Shown here in pieces: positions 32,776 to 40,562 of a stretch of DNA of 54,779 nt (positions are counted from its first letter, which is position 1; the number at the start of each line of letters is the position of its first letter). A program made the position numbers and the translations under genes. Below the pieces are notes generated by a model that made no database searches, was not told the DNA's origin, and saw only the letters and a program-made list of their open reading frames with translations. Location of the stretch: the NCBI GenBank assembly GCA_024682835.1, contig JAIKYU010000150.1, forward strand, positions 1 to 54,779, read 5' to 3'. This stretch comes from Lachnospiraceae bacterium (GTDB lineage: Bacteria > Bacillota > Clostridia > Lachnospirales > Lachnospiraceae).

Positions 32776-34761
32776 ATGGCGGATGAGAAGGTGAAGGAAG
32801 TAAAGCTCGGCCGCGGTCACAGAATGGGTCCGAGACCGAAGATCAAGAATCCAGGAAAAATTTTTGCCCGGCTGTTTTCCCTGCTGTTTCGTTACTACGG
32901 ACCGCAGATGCTGTTAGTCGGGGTCTGTATCGTCGTCAGTGTCCTCGCAGGCGTCCAGGGAACCCTTTTTACCCGAACGCTTATCGATGAATACATCACA
33001 CCCATGACAACACAGCCAAGCCCGGATTACGGCCCCCTCGCCGGTGCGATCCTTCGGGTGGCCTGCTTCTACGCGCTGGGTGTCGCGGCCTCCTATATCC
33101 AGTCTCTGACCATGGTTTTTGTGACACAGGGAACGCTGAACCGGCTGCGTGTCATGCTTTTTAAGCACATGGAGAGTCTGCCGATCAAGTATTTTGACAC
33201 CCATGCCCACGGGGACATCATGTCGATCTACACCAATGATATCGATACACTGCGCCAGATGATCAGCCAGTCGGTTCCGCAGCTTCTCAACAGCGCGATC
33301 ACGATCGTCAGCGTGCTGATTTCCATGATCCTGCTCAATATTCCGCTGACTGTTGTGACCGTGCTCATGGTTGCGATTATGCTGTTTGCTTCCGGTATGG
33401 CCACCAGGGCCTCCGGCAGGAATTTTATTGCGCAGCAGAAAAATCTCGGCGCGGTTAACGGTTACATTGAGGAGATGATTACCGGGCAGAAGGTCGTCAA
33501 GGTGTTCTGTCACGAACAGGAGAGCATGGAGGGCTTCAACAGACTCAATGAAGCACTGTTTGAAAGCGCCTTCAAGGCGCAGACCTTTTCGGGCTTCCTG
33601 GGACCGATCAACGCCCAGCTTGGAAATGTGAGCTATGTGCTCTGCGCGCTGTTCGGCGGGGCATTGGCGCTGACCTCGGATATGACGGCCGGAAAGACGG
33701 CGGCCTTCTTCCTTGCACTGGTGCAGCTTTTCGGCGTGCTGTCTGTCGGCTCCCTCGCCAGCTTCCTCACCTTCAACAAGAACTTTTCCATGCCGATCAA
33801 TCAGATCAGCATGCAGTTTAATTCCATCATCATGGCGCTTGCGGGCGCAGACCGCGTGTTCAAGCTGATGGATGAAGAGCCGGAGAAGGACGACGGCTAC
33901 GTTACCCTGGTCGACGCCGAAATCGGAGACGGCGAGGTGAGAGAGGCGGATCATCACACGGGCCGCTGGGCGTGGAAGCATTATCATAAGGCGGAGAATA
34001 CGACCACTTACGTGCCGCAGGAGGGCGATATCACTTTTCTCGGCGTGGATTTCGGGTATACGGACGACAAGATGGTTCTGCATGATATCAGGCTTCACGC
34101 GCTGCCCGGACAAAAGATTGCCCTGGTGGGCTCCACCGGTGCGGGGAAAACGACGATCACCAACCTGATCAATCGTTTCTATGACATTCAGGACGGAAAG
34201 ATCCGATATGACAACATCAATGTCAATAAGATAAAAAAGGCGGATCTGCGGCATTCTCTGGGAATGGTGCTGCAGGATACCCACCTGTTTACCGGTACGG
34301 TCAGGGAGAATATCCGGTACGGAAAGCTTGACGCGACGGATGAGGAAATTGAAGCGGCGGCGAAGCTCGCCAATGCGGACGGATTTATCCGGCGCCTTCC
34401 CAAGGGATATGATACCATGCTCACGGGTGACGGCGCCAATCTATCCCAGGGACAGCGACAGCTTCTTTCCATCGCGCGGGCGGCGATCGCCGACCCGCCG
34501 TGCCTGATTCTGGATGAGGCGACCAGCTCCATTGATACACGGACGGAGAAAATCGTTCAGGACGGCATGGATAAGCTGATGCGGGGGCGTACGACCTTTG
34601 TGATCGCGCACCGTCTCTCAACCATTCGCAACAGCGACTGCATTCTCGTCATGGAACAGGGAAGAATCATCGAGTCGGGCACCCATGAGGAACTGCTCGC
34701 TCTTAAGAAAAAGTATTATCAGCTTTACACCGGCAACAAGCCGGAGGAGCAGGCCGGATAG
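32776..34761 (+). CDS. ABC exporter half-transporter with canonical ATPase site
   Basis: A 661-residue ABC exporter subunit: a basic N-terminal tail (about 30 residues), six transmembrane helices (about 35-340), a spacer insertion of about 60 residues (370-430) and a nucleotide-binding domain. Walker A GSTGAGKTT, Walker B with Glu (LILDEATSSID) and the switch His (IAHRLST) are canonical, while the signature is altered to LSQGQ. With the previous gene this gives one degenerate and one consensus ATP site, as in heterodimeric bacterial multidrug or lipid exporters. GAGGA lies 11 bases before the ATG. The substrate cannot be inferred. Confidence 0.94.
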   Translation: MADEKVKEVKLGRGHRMGPRPKIKNPGKIFARLFSLLFRYYGPQMLLVGVCIVVSVLAGVQGTLFTRTLIDEYITPMTTQPSPDYGPLAGAILRVACFYALGVAASYIQSLTMVFVTQGTLNRLRVMLFKHMESLPIKYFDTHAHGDIMSIYTNDIDTLRQMISQSVPQLLNSAITIVSVLISMILLNIPLTVVTVLMVAIMLFASGMATRASGRNFIAQQKNLGAVNGYIEEMITGQKVVKVFCHEQESMEGFNRLNEALFESAFKAQTFSGFLGPINAQLGNVSYVLCALFGGALALTSDMTAGKTAAFFLALVQLFGVLSVGSLASFLTFNKNFSMPINQISMQFNSIIMALAGADRVFKLMDEEPEKDDGYVTLVDAEIGDGEVREADHHTGRWAWKHYHKAENTTTYVPQEGDITFLGVDFGYTDDKMVLHDIRLHALPGQKIALVGSTGAGKTTITNLINRFYDIQDGKIRYDNINVNKIKKADLRHSLGMVLQDTHLFTGTVRENIRYGKLDATDEEIEAAAKLANADGFIRRLPKGYDTMLTGDGANLSQGQRQLLSIARAAIADPPCLILDEATSSIDTRTEKIVQDGMDKLMRGRTTFVIAHRLSTIRNSDCILVMEQGRIIESGTHEELLALKKKYYQLYTGNKPEEQAG

Positions 34762-34766
34762 AAGAA

Positions 34767-34789
34767 GCGGACAATCAGTCGCTGTCCGC
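34767..34789. terminator. possible bidirectional terminator hairpin
   Basis: GCGGACA, a 9-base loop, TGTCCGC: a perfect 7-bp stem between the convergent ABC gene and the pseudopilin operon. It overlaps the 3' end of the latter. No T-run follows on either strand. Confidence 0.35.
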
Positions 34790-35251
34790 CGGATCTCCCG
34801 GGGTCCCTGCACCGGACACGGGCAGGTGCCGTTCATAGCTGGCGTCATCGATGGGTTCGATGCGCCATTTTTTGATGCGGTACAGACGGTCATCTTTGTC
34901 AGAGGCATCCGGATAGCGGAAATCCAGGGACACACAGAGAGACTGCGTGTCGTTAATCGGAATGACCGTTTCACTCGCAAGCTCTGCCGTGCGGGCAAGA
35001 TAGTCCGCCTCATCCGTGCTCGCCGAACGGGCAGCGCGAAGCTTCGCGTCCGTGACGGCGACAAAGGCTTCGGCTTCATGTGCGGCGGAATAATACTGGA
35101 CCGTGTGCTCGGCCAGCTTGTCGGAAAGGCGCTCGTCTGCCTGGGCACCGGCCAAAGACAGCGAACCAAAGGACACCAGCGCCAGCGTCATAAAGATGAG
35201 CAGGAGCGAAGAGGTGCCGATATGCGCGCCGAATCGTGATTCGTGCTTCAT
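34775..35251 (-). CDS. single-pass pseudopilin-like protein, last gene of the minus-strand operon
   Basis: A 158-residue protein with a short N-terminus, one hydrophobic helix (about 13-35, SSLLLIFMTLALVSFGSLSLAGA) and a soluble C-terminal domain of alternating helix and strand. The layout is that of minor pseudopilins or Tad-like pilus proteins, but no classical G-FTLxE processing site is present. Its ATG overlaps the stop of the preceding gene (ATGA at 35248-35251). I infer a role in the small type II/IV-like assembly system encoded by this operon only from architecture and context. The C-terminal tail is Pro/Gly/Asp-rich and probably disordered. Confidence 0.75.
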   Translation of the reverse strand: MKHESRFGAHIGTSSLLLIFMTLALVSFGSLSLAGAQADERLSDKLAEHTVQYYSAAHEAEAFVAVTDAKLRAARSASTDEADYLARTAELASETVIPINDTQSLCVSLDFRYPDASDKDDRLYRIKKWRIEPIDDASYERHLPVSGAGTPGDPADSD

Positions 35252-35760
35252 TCCGCGCCTCCCTTCGCATCACCCAGATAATGGTCGATATGCAAGTCGC
35301 CAAGCGGAGTGCCTTTTTTCAGGGACTGCGCCAGAATGCTTGCGGTCACGGCCTGTCCTTCACCCGCTTCCGCACCGTACACCTCCCGGGCCGTAGTAAG
35401 CTGCCCGGTCAGAACAATGGAGTAGGCGGCTTCGGCGGTCCGGCCGGCGGGGAGTATCTGCCAGTTCTCATCATAGCAGAGGGTAAGCGTTCCGTCTTCG
35501 GGGTTGGTGCCTGTGAGATCGGGCACCTGTCCGGGATAATATTCAGTCACGCGGTCCAGATCGCCGTCACAGAAGATCCAGATCTCCGCCAGGGATTCTG
35601 CGGCGCGTGTTGCCCGTCCCACATTCACGGACCGCGTACCGGTCTGTGAGGCGTAAACAAACAGGCGGACACAGACCACGGATACCAGAGAGAAAAACGC
35701 GATGACGACGATGAGCTCCATCAGAAACAGCGCCGTATTGGAATTGGAGTTCTGCTTCAT
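35248..35760 (-). CDS. prepilin-like protein
   Basis: A 170-residue protein starting MKQNSNSNTALFLMELIVVIAFFSL. The hydrophobic segment has Glu at position 5 after a possible processing point (A before LFLME), as in type IV prepilins, although the residue before the cut is Ala rather than Gly. The C-terminal domain of about 130 residues would be the globular head. The frame is open upstream to 35802, but ATG 35760 is chosen because it overlaps the previous stop (ATGA) and gives a proper N-terminus. A dedicated prepilin peptidase is not in this window. Confidence 0.75.
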   Translation of the reverse strand: MKQNSNSNTALFLMELIVVIAFFSLVSVVCVRLFVYASQTGTRSVNVGRATRAAESLAEIWIFCDGDLDRVTEYYPGQVPDLTGTNPEDGTLTLCYDENWQILPAGRTAEAAYSIVLTGQLTTAREVYGAEAGEGQAVTASILAQSLKKGTPLGDLHIDHYLGDAKGGAE

Positions 35761-36257
35761 GACGCATCCTCCTTTTCTGCCTCCGAGCGGATCCCAAGAC
35801 AAAAATCCTCGGACTCCCCGCTTGCGAGTTCCAGATGGACAGACAGCAGATGGGCGTCCGTCATTTCTGCTTCCATCGCGTGAAGCGGCAGGATTTCCTG
35901 CCCAGCGGCCGGATCCGGGGTCATGTCCGCGCGGAGTAGCTGCTCACGCAGCGAACCGTCGAAAAGATAAAGCCAGGTGGCGTAATCGCGGTCGCCGACG
36001 TGTTTCGTCAGGACGAGGGCGGGGGTTCCGTTCAGCGTGTCCGTACGCACGCTTCCTTCGGCATCCGCCTGGCGTACCTTCTGGATCAGATAGGCGCTCG
36101 CTGTGCGTCTGTCGTAATTGATCTGCGTGGTGTCCACGTTTTTCTGATAGACGTCGGCTCCCAGCGCGATCAGCATGATTGCCGAAAAGGCAAACAGAAA
36201 CAGAAGCGCGATGACGAAGAGCAGATCGACGACGTGACGTTCTTTCCGGAAATCCAT
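35757..36257 (-). CDS. single-pass protein of the pilus-like operon (possibly DUF4860)
   Basis: A 166-residue protein with a short charged N-terminus (MDFRKERHVVD), one hydrophobic helix (about 12-33) and an extracytoplasmic domain with several beta strands. It resembles the DUF4860 family found beside GspF-type genes in Clostridia; that identification is from memory and uncertain. It lies 3 bases after the small gene upstream and overlaps the next start by 4 bases. No Gly-type prepilin cleavage site is visible. A structural role in the pseudopilus is inferred from context only. Confidence 0.7.
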   Translation of the reverse strand: MDFRKERHVVDLLFVIALLFLFAFSAIMLIALGADVYQKNVDTTQINYDRRTASAYLIQKVRQADAEGSVRTDTLNGTPALVLTKHVGDRDYATWLYLFDGSLREQLLRADMTPDPAAGQEILPLHAMEAEMTDAHLLSVHLELASGESEDFCLGIRSEAEKEDAS

Positions 36258-36260
36258 GGC

Positions 36261-36590
36261 TTACCGCCTTTTCTTTAACACGGTCACATCCGGGTACAGA
36301 TTGGCTGCGATCGGTTCATAATCCACAAAAAACGTGTTTTCATCCCAGGTCAGCCCGTAGTGATTCTGCAGATAGGCAAGATCGGGCGGGTAGACGCCCT
36401 CCAGCGCATAGCACTGGATGATGTCGCGGTGGATGGCATTTTCCAGACTCTCCTGCTGGCGCTCAAGGGTGCTCTGGCCGAAATCATGCAGAATATAGAG
36501 GAAAACGGCTGCCACTGCGATAAAGAGTGCGATGAAAAAAGCACTCTTTGCCCGGGAGAGGGTTCTTCTTGTCGTGCTTCCGAACCGCAT
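36261..36590 (-). CDS. small single-pass protein of the pilus-like operon
   Basis: A 109-residue protein: a basic N-terminal segment (MRFGSTTRRTLSRAKS), one transmembrane helix (about 17-35) and a short extracytoplasmic domain (YPPDLAYLQNHYGLTWDENTFFVDYEP). It starts 4 bases after the stop of the GspF-like gene. The YPxDLxxL pattern is like that at the start of pseudopilin heads, where a conserved YP begins the soluble part. I do not recognise the family; its place in the operon suggests a minor pilin or accessory role. Confidence 0.65.
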   Translation of the reverse strand: MRFGSTTRRTLSRAKSAFFIALFIAVAAVFLYILHDFGQSTLERQQESLENAIHRDIIQCYALEGVYPPDLAYLQNHYGLTWDENTFFVDYEPIAANLYPDVTVLKKRR

Positions 36591-36594
36591 GGCC

Positions 36595-37647
36595 TTATCC
36601 GATGCTTGACATGATGCCCATGAGCGGCAGGATCACCGACAACAGGATCAGTCCGACAATCAGCGAGAGAATGATGACCAGCGTGGGCTCAAGGACGGCG
36701 ATGATGGAATAGATCCGTCTGTCCGTATCGCGCTCGTAGCGCTCGGCAATCTGCCCCATGACGACATCCATGGAGCCGGAGCGGAAACCGACCGAAACCA
36801 TACGGGCATAGAGCTTGGAAAAGATGTCGGACTGCGTGAGCGCATCCGGGAAACTCTCTCCCTCCACGATCAGCTTCCGGCATTTCTCGATCTTTTCCGA
36901 TATTTCCTTGTTTTCTACCAGCTTCAGGGTCAGATCCAGTCCGTTGAAGGTGTCCATGCCCGAGGACAGAGCGAGAGCCATGCCGCTGGCAAACCGTCCG
37001 GCGGCGATTCCTTCATAGAGCGAGCGCGTCGGACCGAATTTGGAAGCAAAGGCAATGAATCGCTGCCTCCCGGATTTGGTGGCCGAGAAGTAGTAGAACA
37101 GCAGGGCGATGAGAATGATGATGCCGATCAGAATGAAGGAATACCGGTTCAGATTTGCACCGAGATTCAAAAGACTCTGGGAGAACGCGTTCATGGAGGT
37201 GCCAAGCTGGGCAAACACCTGGGAGAAGATCGGCAGCACCTGTGTGATGAGCACGATGATGACAATAAACATCATGCCGATCATGACAAGAGGGTAGCTT
37301 AACGCGCTGCGCAGATTGGCCCGGATGTTGTCTTCGCGTTCGTAGTAATTGGCCAGACTTTCCATCACCGTATCCAGCGTGCCGGACTGCTCGCCGATGG
37401 CAATCATGTTCAGGACATATTCCGGAAACGCGCCTGTTGCGGCGATCGCGTCGTGATAGTTGGCCCCCTCGCGAAGCGGTGCCTGTATCTGCTCCAACAG
37501 GGCGCGCCCCTTCGGATCCTCTGTGTCCTGCATGAGAATGTCTATGCCCAGAGCCGGAGCGATACCGGCCTTCAGAAGCATCGTCGTCTGACGGCAGAAC
37601 ACGGAAATCTCGTAATTGGACAGCTGGCGTTGTGTTGTTTTTTTCAT
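36595..37647 (-). CDS. type II secretion / type IV pilus inner-membrane platform protein (GspF/PilC family)
   Basis: A 350-residue protein with the two repeated GspF domains (about 15-135 and 215-340). Each has a cytoplasmic helical bundle followed by transmembrane segments; hydrophobic stretches lie at about 120-145, 170-195 and 320-345. Family motifs are seen in CRQTTMLLKAGI, IGEQSGTLDTVM and the repeat copy VGFRSGSMDVVMGQIAERYE. It forms the membrane platform on which the assembly ATPase acts. GGGGGAAAAC is a good ribosome binding site. No GspE/PilB ATPase gene is present in the operon, which is unusual. Confidence 0.93.
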   Translation of the reverse strand: MKKTTQRQLSNYEISVFCRQTTMLLKAGIAPALGIDILMQDTEDPKGRALLEQIQAPLREGANYHDAIAATGAFPEYVLNMIAIGEQSGTLDTVMESLANYYEREDNIRANLRSALSYPLVMIGMMFIVIIVLITQVLPIFSQVFAQLGTSMNAFSQSLLNLGANLNRYSFILIGIIILIALLFYYFSATKSGRQRFIAFASKFGPTRSLYEGIAAGRFASGMALALSSGMDTFNGLDLTLKLVENKEISEKIEKCRKLIVEGESFPDALTQSDIFSKLYARMVSVGFRSGSMDVVMGQIAERYERDTDRRIYSIIAVLEPTLVIILSLIVGLILLSVILPLMGIMSSIG

Positions 37648-37663
37648 GTTTTCCCCCGGTACT

Positions 37664-38806
37664 TCAGTAGCTGTATTTGAGCTCGTAATTATCCCCCGAG
37701 CCGATGAAGGATTTCAGTTCCGATTCATTGGAATTGGCGGCAAAGGTGGGATCCATCATCTGCCAGTCCTGTCCGTCAAATTCCACGATCCCGTTGACCC
37801 AGCCGATCTCTTCAATATAAGTGCTGATCCAGGCGTGGTAGGCAATGCCGGCGTAACCGACCTCCAGCCGCGTGGGGATCCGCTGGGAGCGCAGCATGGC
37901 GGCCATCAATGCCGCATAGTCAAGGCAGATGCCGGTCTTTCGCTCAAGCACCGCATCGACGTCCGGAATGTAGCCGCTCTGCACACTTGTGGCTTCTTCC
38001 GAGTCGTAGGTTACGTTGGCGATCAGCCAGTTGTAGACGTTGGCAATGACCTCAAGATCGTCCGAGCAGGGCGTGGCAAGCTCCTTTCCAAGCGCCACGG
38101 CGGCACTGTTTTTGTCAAACCGGACATACTGATTCGGGTAGAGAAAGGGGCGGTTGCGATCACTTAAGACCACGACGAGGGAGGTGGAGTAGGCGGCGGC
38201 ATACTGGCTGCCCTCAATATTTTCGTAGACGGTAACCTGATACTCCCCGTCGCCGGAGGCAAGAGGAAACACCTCCTCCTCGCCGCCTCCCTGACAGTTG
38301 AAGGTGTAGGTCACCTCGTTTTCGCCGGTGATCTGGAGCTTCACCTTCGGACAGTCTCCCAGATAACTCACGATGATGTAGCCGTCCGAGGTGTGCGACG
38401 CATCAATCTGAGCCAGCTCGTTGCCGTAGATCACTTCGCCGGCCGCGTCGGGGATGAGACATTTCGGCGTCGCGTCCCGCGTGCCGACCCCTGTCTTGAT
38501 GGCCGCGGCTGCCGCTTCCTTTTGCGCGTTCGATCCGGAAGCCTTTGACCAGGGAGCGCTGCAGCCGCTAAGCAAAAGAAGCAGCACGGCGATCAGCAGG
38601 ACGGCCGCAATGCACAGAACGACCAGACCGGCCTTCTTGCCGTTTCCCTTCTTTGACTTAAGGTGCTCGAAGCCTTGACTGTTCGGCGCTTTCCCGGCCG
38701 CTTCAAAGACCTGGGCAAGGGTTTTTTCGGCATCCGTTCTGTTCATCCGGTATGCCTCGTCCTGTCGAAAAATATTGCTGATTTTCTCTGTCAGTCGGTT
38801 GCTCAT
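37664..38806 (-). CDS. membrane-anchored transglutaminase-like protein coupled to an ECF sigma factor
   Basis: A 380-residue type II membrane protein: a cytoplasmic N-terminus of about 58 residues, one transmembrane helix (about 59-81), then an extracytoplasmic region. A beta-rich part (about 120-235) is followed by a transglutaminase-like core with the triad C294 (GICLDYAAL), H324 (YHAWIS) and D352 (MMDPTF). LLSGC follows the helix and looks like a lipobox, but the preceding segment is too long for a lipoprotein signal. The ATG overlaps the stop of the sigma factor gene. This is the position normally held by an anti-sigma factor, so the N-terminus may bind the sigma factor. That role is inference. 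Confidence 0.85.
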   Translation of the reverse strand: MSNRLTEKISNIFRQDEAYRMNRTDAEKTLAQVFEAAGKAPNSQGFEHLKSKKGNGKKAGLVVLCIAAVLLIAVLLLLLSGCSAPWSKASGSNAQKEAAAAAIKTGVGTRDATPKCLIPDAAGEVIYGNELAQIDASHTSDGYIIVSYLGDCPKVKLQITGENEVTYTFNCQGGGEEEVFPLASGDGEYQVTVYENIEGSQYAAAYSTSLVVVLSDRNRPFLYPNQYVRFDKNSAAVALGKELATPCSDDLEVIANVYNWLIANVTYDSEEATSVQSGYIPDVDAVLERKTGICLDYAALMAAMLRSQRIPTRLEVGYAGIAYHAWISTYIEEIGWVNGIVEFDGQDWQMMDPTFAANSNESELKSFIGSGDNYELKYSY

Positions 38807-39372
38807 GATCTGCCTTCATCCATCAGACTGCGCAGCTTATCCTGCGCACTGAGAAGATGCCGTTTGACGGTACTTAACGATGCTCCGGTCGCACTGGCGA
38901 TCTCAGGGAGCTTCATGTTGTTGTAGTAACGCAGAATAATGATCTGCTTATCCCGGAAATCAAGCTGGTCAATTGCCCGGCGGAGACGTTCGGTTTCCAT
39001 CTTCCGCACGGCCGTGCGTTCCGGATCAATGTCCTCATGAATCTCATCCTCCAGAAAGTCGAATACGGAGGTGCCGGGCATATCGTAGCCGGGATTCTTG
39101 CGCCGCGTCATGTCGTAGCAGGTGCGGAAACTGATCTGGTTGAGCCATGCCACAAAGAGAGTCGGGTCATTGAGCTTGCGGATGTTGGTCAGAGCGGTCA
39201 CATAGATCTCCTGAACGGCATCCTGTGCGGCAAACGCGTTGCGCAGATAGTGACGGCAATAGTTATATACTTTGTTGTAGGTGAGTGCGTACAGCTCGGC
39301 GAAAGCGTCACTGTCATCGCGCTGGCTGGCTTCCACCAGCTTTGCCATGTAGGCGTAATCCTCATCCCTCAT
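38803..39372 (-). CDS. ECF-type RNA polymerase sigma factor
   Basis: A 189-residue sigma-70 family protein of the extracytoplasmic-function group. Region 2 lies at about residues 20-90 (FAELYALTYNKVYNYCRHYLRN, then AQDAVQEIYVTALTNI). Region 4 lies at about 130-185, with a helix-turn-helix in LPEIASATGASLSTVKRHL. It leads the operon and overlaps the start of the transglutaminase membrane protein by 4 bases. It probably directs transcription of its own operon. An extended -10 (TGA-TATAAT on the minus strand) lies about 40 bases upstream. The ribosome binding site is weak. Confidence 0.92.
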   Translation of the reverse strand: MRDEDYAYMAKLVEASQRDDSDAFAELYALTYNKVYNYCRHYLRNAFAAQDAVQEIYVTALTNIRKLNDPTLFVAWLNQISFRTCYDMTRRKNPGYDMPGTSVFDFLEDEIHEDIDPERTAVRKMETERLRRAIDQLDFRDKQIIILRYYNNMKLPEIASATGASLSTVKRHLLSAQDKLRSLMDEGRS

Positions 39373-39412
39373 GTCGGTGCCGTTTGTCCGGGTTGCATTT
39401 TTTCATTGGAGT

Positions 39413-39421
39413 ATTATATCA
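39413..39421 (-). promoter_or_regulatory. extended -10 promoter for the sigma factor operon
   Basis: On the minus strand this reads TGA-TATAAT, a perfect extended -10. At 17 bases the -35 region reads TTCTAT, a weak match. Transcription would begin about 34 bases before the sigma factor ATG. This looks like a housekeeping promoter rather than an ECF promoter. Confidence 0.5.
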
Positions 39422-39452
39422 TGATTCAGACGTTAATAGAATATGATACTTC

Positions 39453-39488
39453 GAAAGAAGAGAAAGAAGAGAAAGAAGAGAAAGAAGA
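39453..39488 (+). repeat. four tandem copies of a 9-base purine repeat before mnmA
   Basis: GAAAGAAGA occurs four times without a break, ending one base before the mnmA start. It also supplies the only purine-rich ribosome-binding-like sequence. In the mnmA frame it would read as repeated Lys-Glu-Glu if translation began at ATG 39421. Confidence 0.9.
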
Positions 39489-39489
39489 G

Positions 39490-40554
39490 ATGTCTCACGT
39501 GGTGGTCGGTCTGTCCGGGGGAGTGGACTCCTCCACAGCCGCATGGTTATTGAAACAAAAGGGATATGAGGTGACCGGCATGACGGCCCGGGTGTGCATT
39601 GATCCACAGGCAGGCTGGGAGGAGGAGGAAATTGCCGCCGCGCGACGCGTGGCAGAGTTTCTCGGCATCCCCCACCTGATCCGGGATTTCCGGGAGGACT
39701 TCGACCGTGAGGTGGCCACGCGGTTTACGGAGGAATACCTTTCAGGCCGGACCCCGAATCCCTGTATCATCTGCAACCGTGAGATCAAGTGGCGTGCGCT
39801 CCTTGCCTGCGCGGATGAGATCGGGGCGGAATTTGTGGCAACCGGGCACTATGCCAGAATCAGACAGCTGGAGAATGGGCGCTTTGCGGCAGCAGCCTCT
39901 GCGACCACGCAGAAGGATCAGACCTATGTGCTGTTCGGTCTCCCGCAGGAGGCGATTGCAAGGACATTGATGCCTGTCGGCGATTACACGAAGACGGAAA
40001 TCCGGCGGATCGCGGAGGACGCGGGGATTCCTTCGGCGCACACGCCGGATTCGCAGGATATCTGCTTTGTTTCGGGCAATGATTACGCGGCATTCCTGGA
40101 CAGGAGAGTTCCGGAGCGCATGCCGGGAGAGGGCGACTATCTGTCTGCCGATGACGGACGGAAGCTGGGTCGTCATCGCGGCTACGTGCATTATACCATC
40201 GGCCAGCGGAAGGGACTGGGAATCGCAGCGGGACACCCGCTCTATGTGTCCGCCATCCGGCCGGAAACCAATGAGGTTGTGCTTTCGGATACCGATGTGT
40301 ACGGCAGTGAGCTGGACTGCGAGGACCTGCGGTTTATGGGGATTGCATCGGACGACCTGCCGGTCGGGGTCTCGCGCCCCGCAGTCGGAAAAGTGCGCTA
40401 TGCGCATGCGGGGACGCCCTGCGTGATCTCACGGACGGAAGAAAACCGCCTGCATGCCGTGTTTTCAGAGCCGGTTCGCGCGATCACCCCGGGACAGGCG
40501 GCGGTTTTTTATGATCAGGACGGATTCATTCTCTGCGGCGGATGGATCTCATAG
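39490..40554 (+). CDS. mnmA: tRNA-specific 2-thiouridylase
   Basis: A 354-residue enzyme that thiolates U34 of tRNA-Lys, -Glu and -Gln using ATP and a persulfide donor. The PP-loop SGGVDSS is at the N-terminus (MSHVVVGLSGGVDSSTA). Catalytic cysteines are in NPCIICN and DICFVSG, and the C-terminal beta-barrel domain is complete. ATG 39490 gives the normal family N-terminus. An in-frame ATG at 39421, with GGAG nearby, would add 23 residues made mostly of the Lys/Glu repeat. I prefer 39490, but the upstream start is possible. A PHP phosphatase gene follows 8 bases after the stop. Confidence 0.93.
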   Translation: MSHVVVGLSGGVDSSTAAWLLKQKGYEVTGMTARVCIDPQAGWEEEEIAAARRVAEFLGIPHLIRDFREDFDREVATRFTEEYLSGRTPNPCIICNREIKWRALLACADEIGAEFVATGHYARIRQLENGRFAAAASATTQKDQTYVLFGLPQEAIARTLMPVGDYTKTEIRRIAEDAGIPSAHTPDSQDICFVSGNDYAAFLDRRVPERMPGEGDYLSADDGRKLGRHRGYVHYTIGQRKGLGIAAGHPLYVSAIRPETNEVVLSDTDVYGSELDCEDLRFMGIASDDLPVGVSRPAVGKVRYAHAGTPCVISRTEENRLHAVFSEPVRAITPGQAAVFYDQDGFILCGGWIS

Positions 40555-40562
40555 GAGGAAGC

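Noticed and set aside
32500-32820. Minus-strand open frame of about 106 codons across the gap between the ABC genes
   Set aside because: It simply reads through the structured repeat element. The frame is open because of its biased composition, it has no ribosome binding site, and it overlaps both flanking genes.
32914-34284. Antisense open frame of 456 codons opposite the second ABC gene
   Set aside because: The ABC motifs are on the other strand; the antisense product is low-complexity and has no start signals.
37664-38806. Calling the transglutaminase membrane protein a lipoprotein because of LLSGC
   Set aside because: The hydrophobic segment follows a hydrophilic N-terminus of nearly 60 residues, which is too long for a lipoprotein signal. 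A type II membrane anchor fits better.
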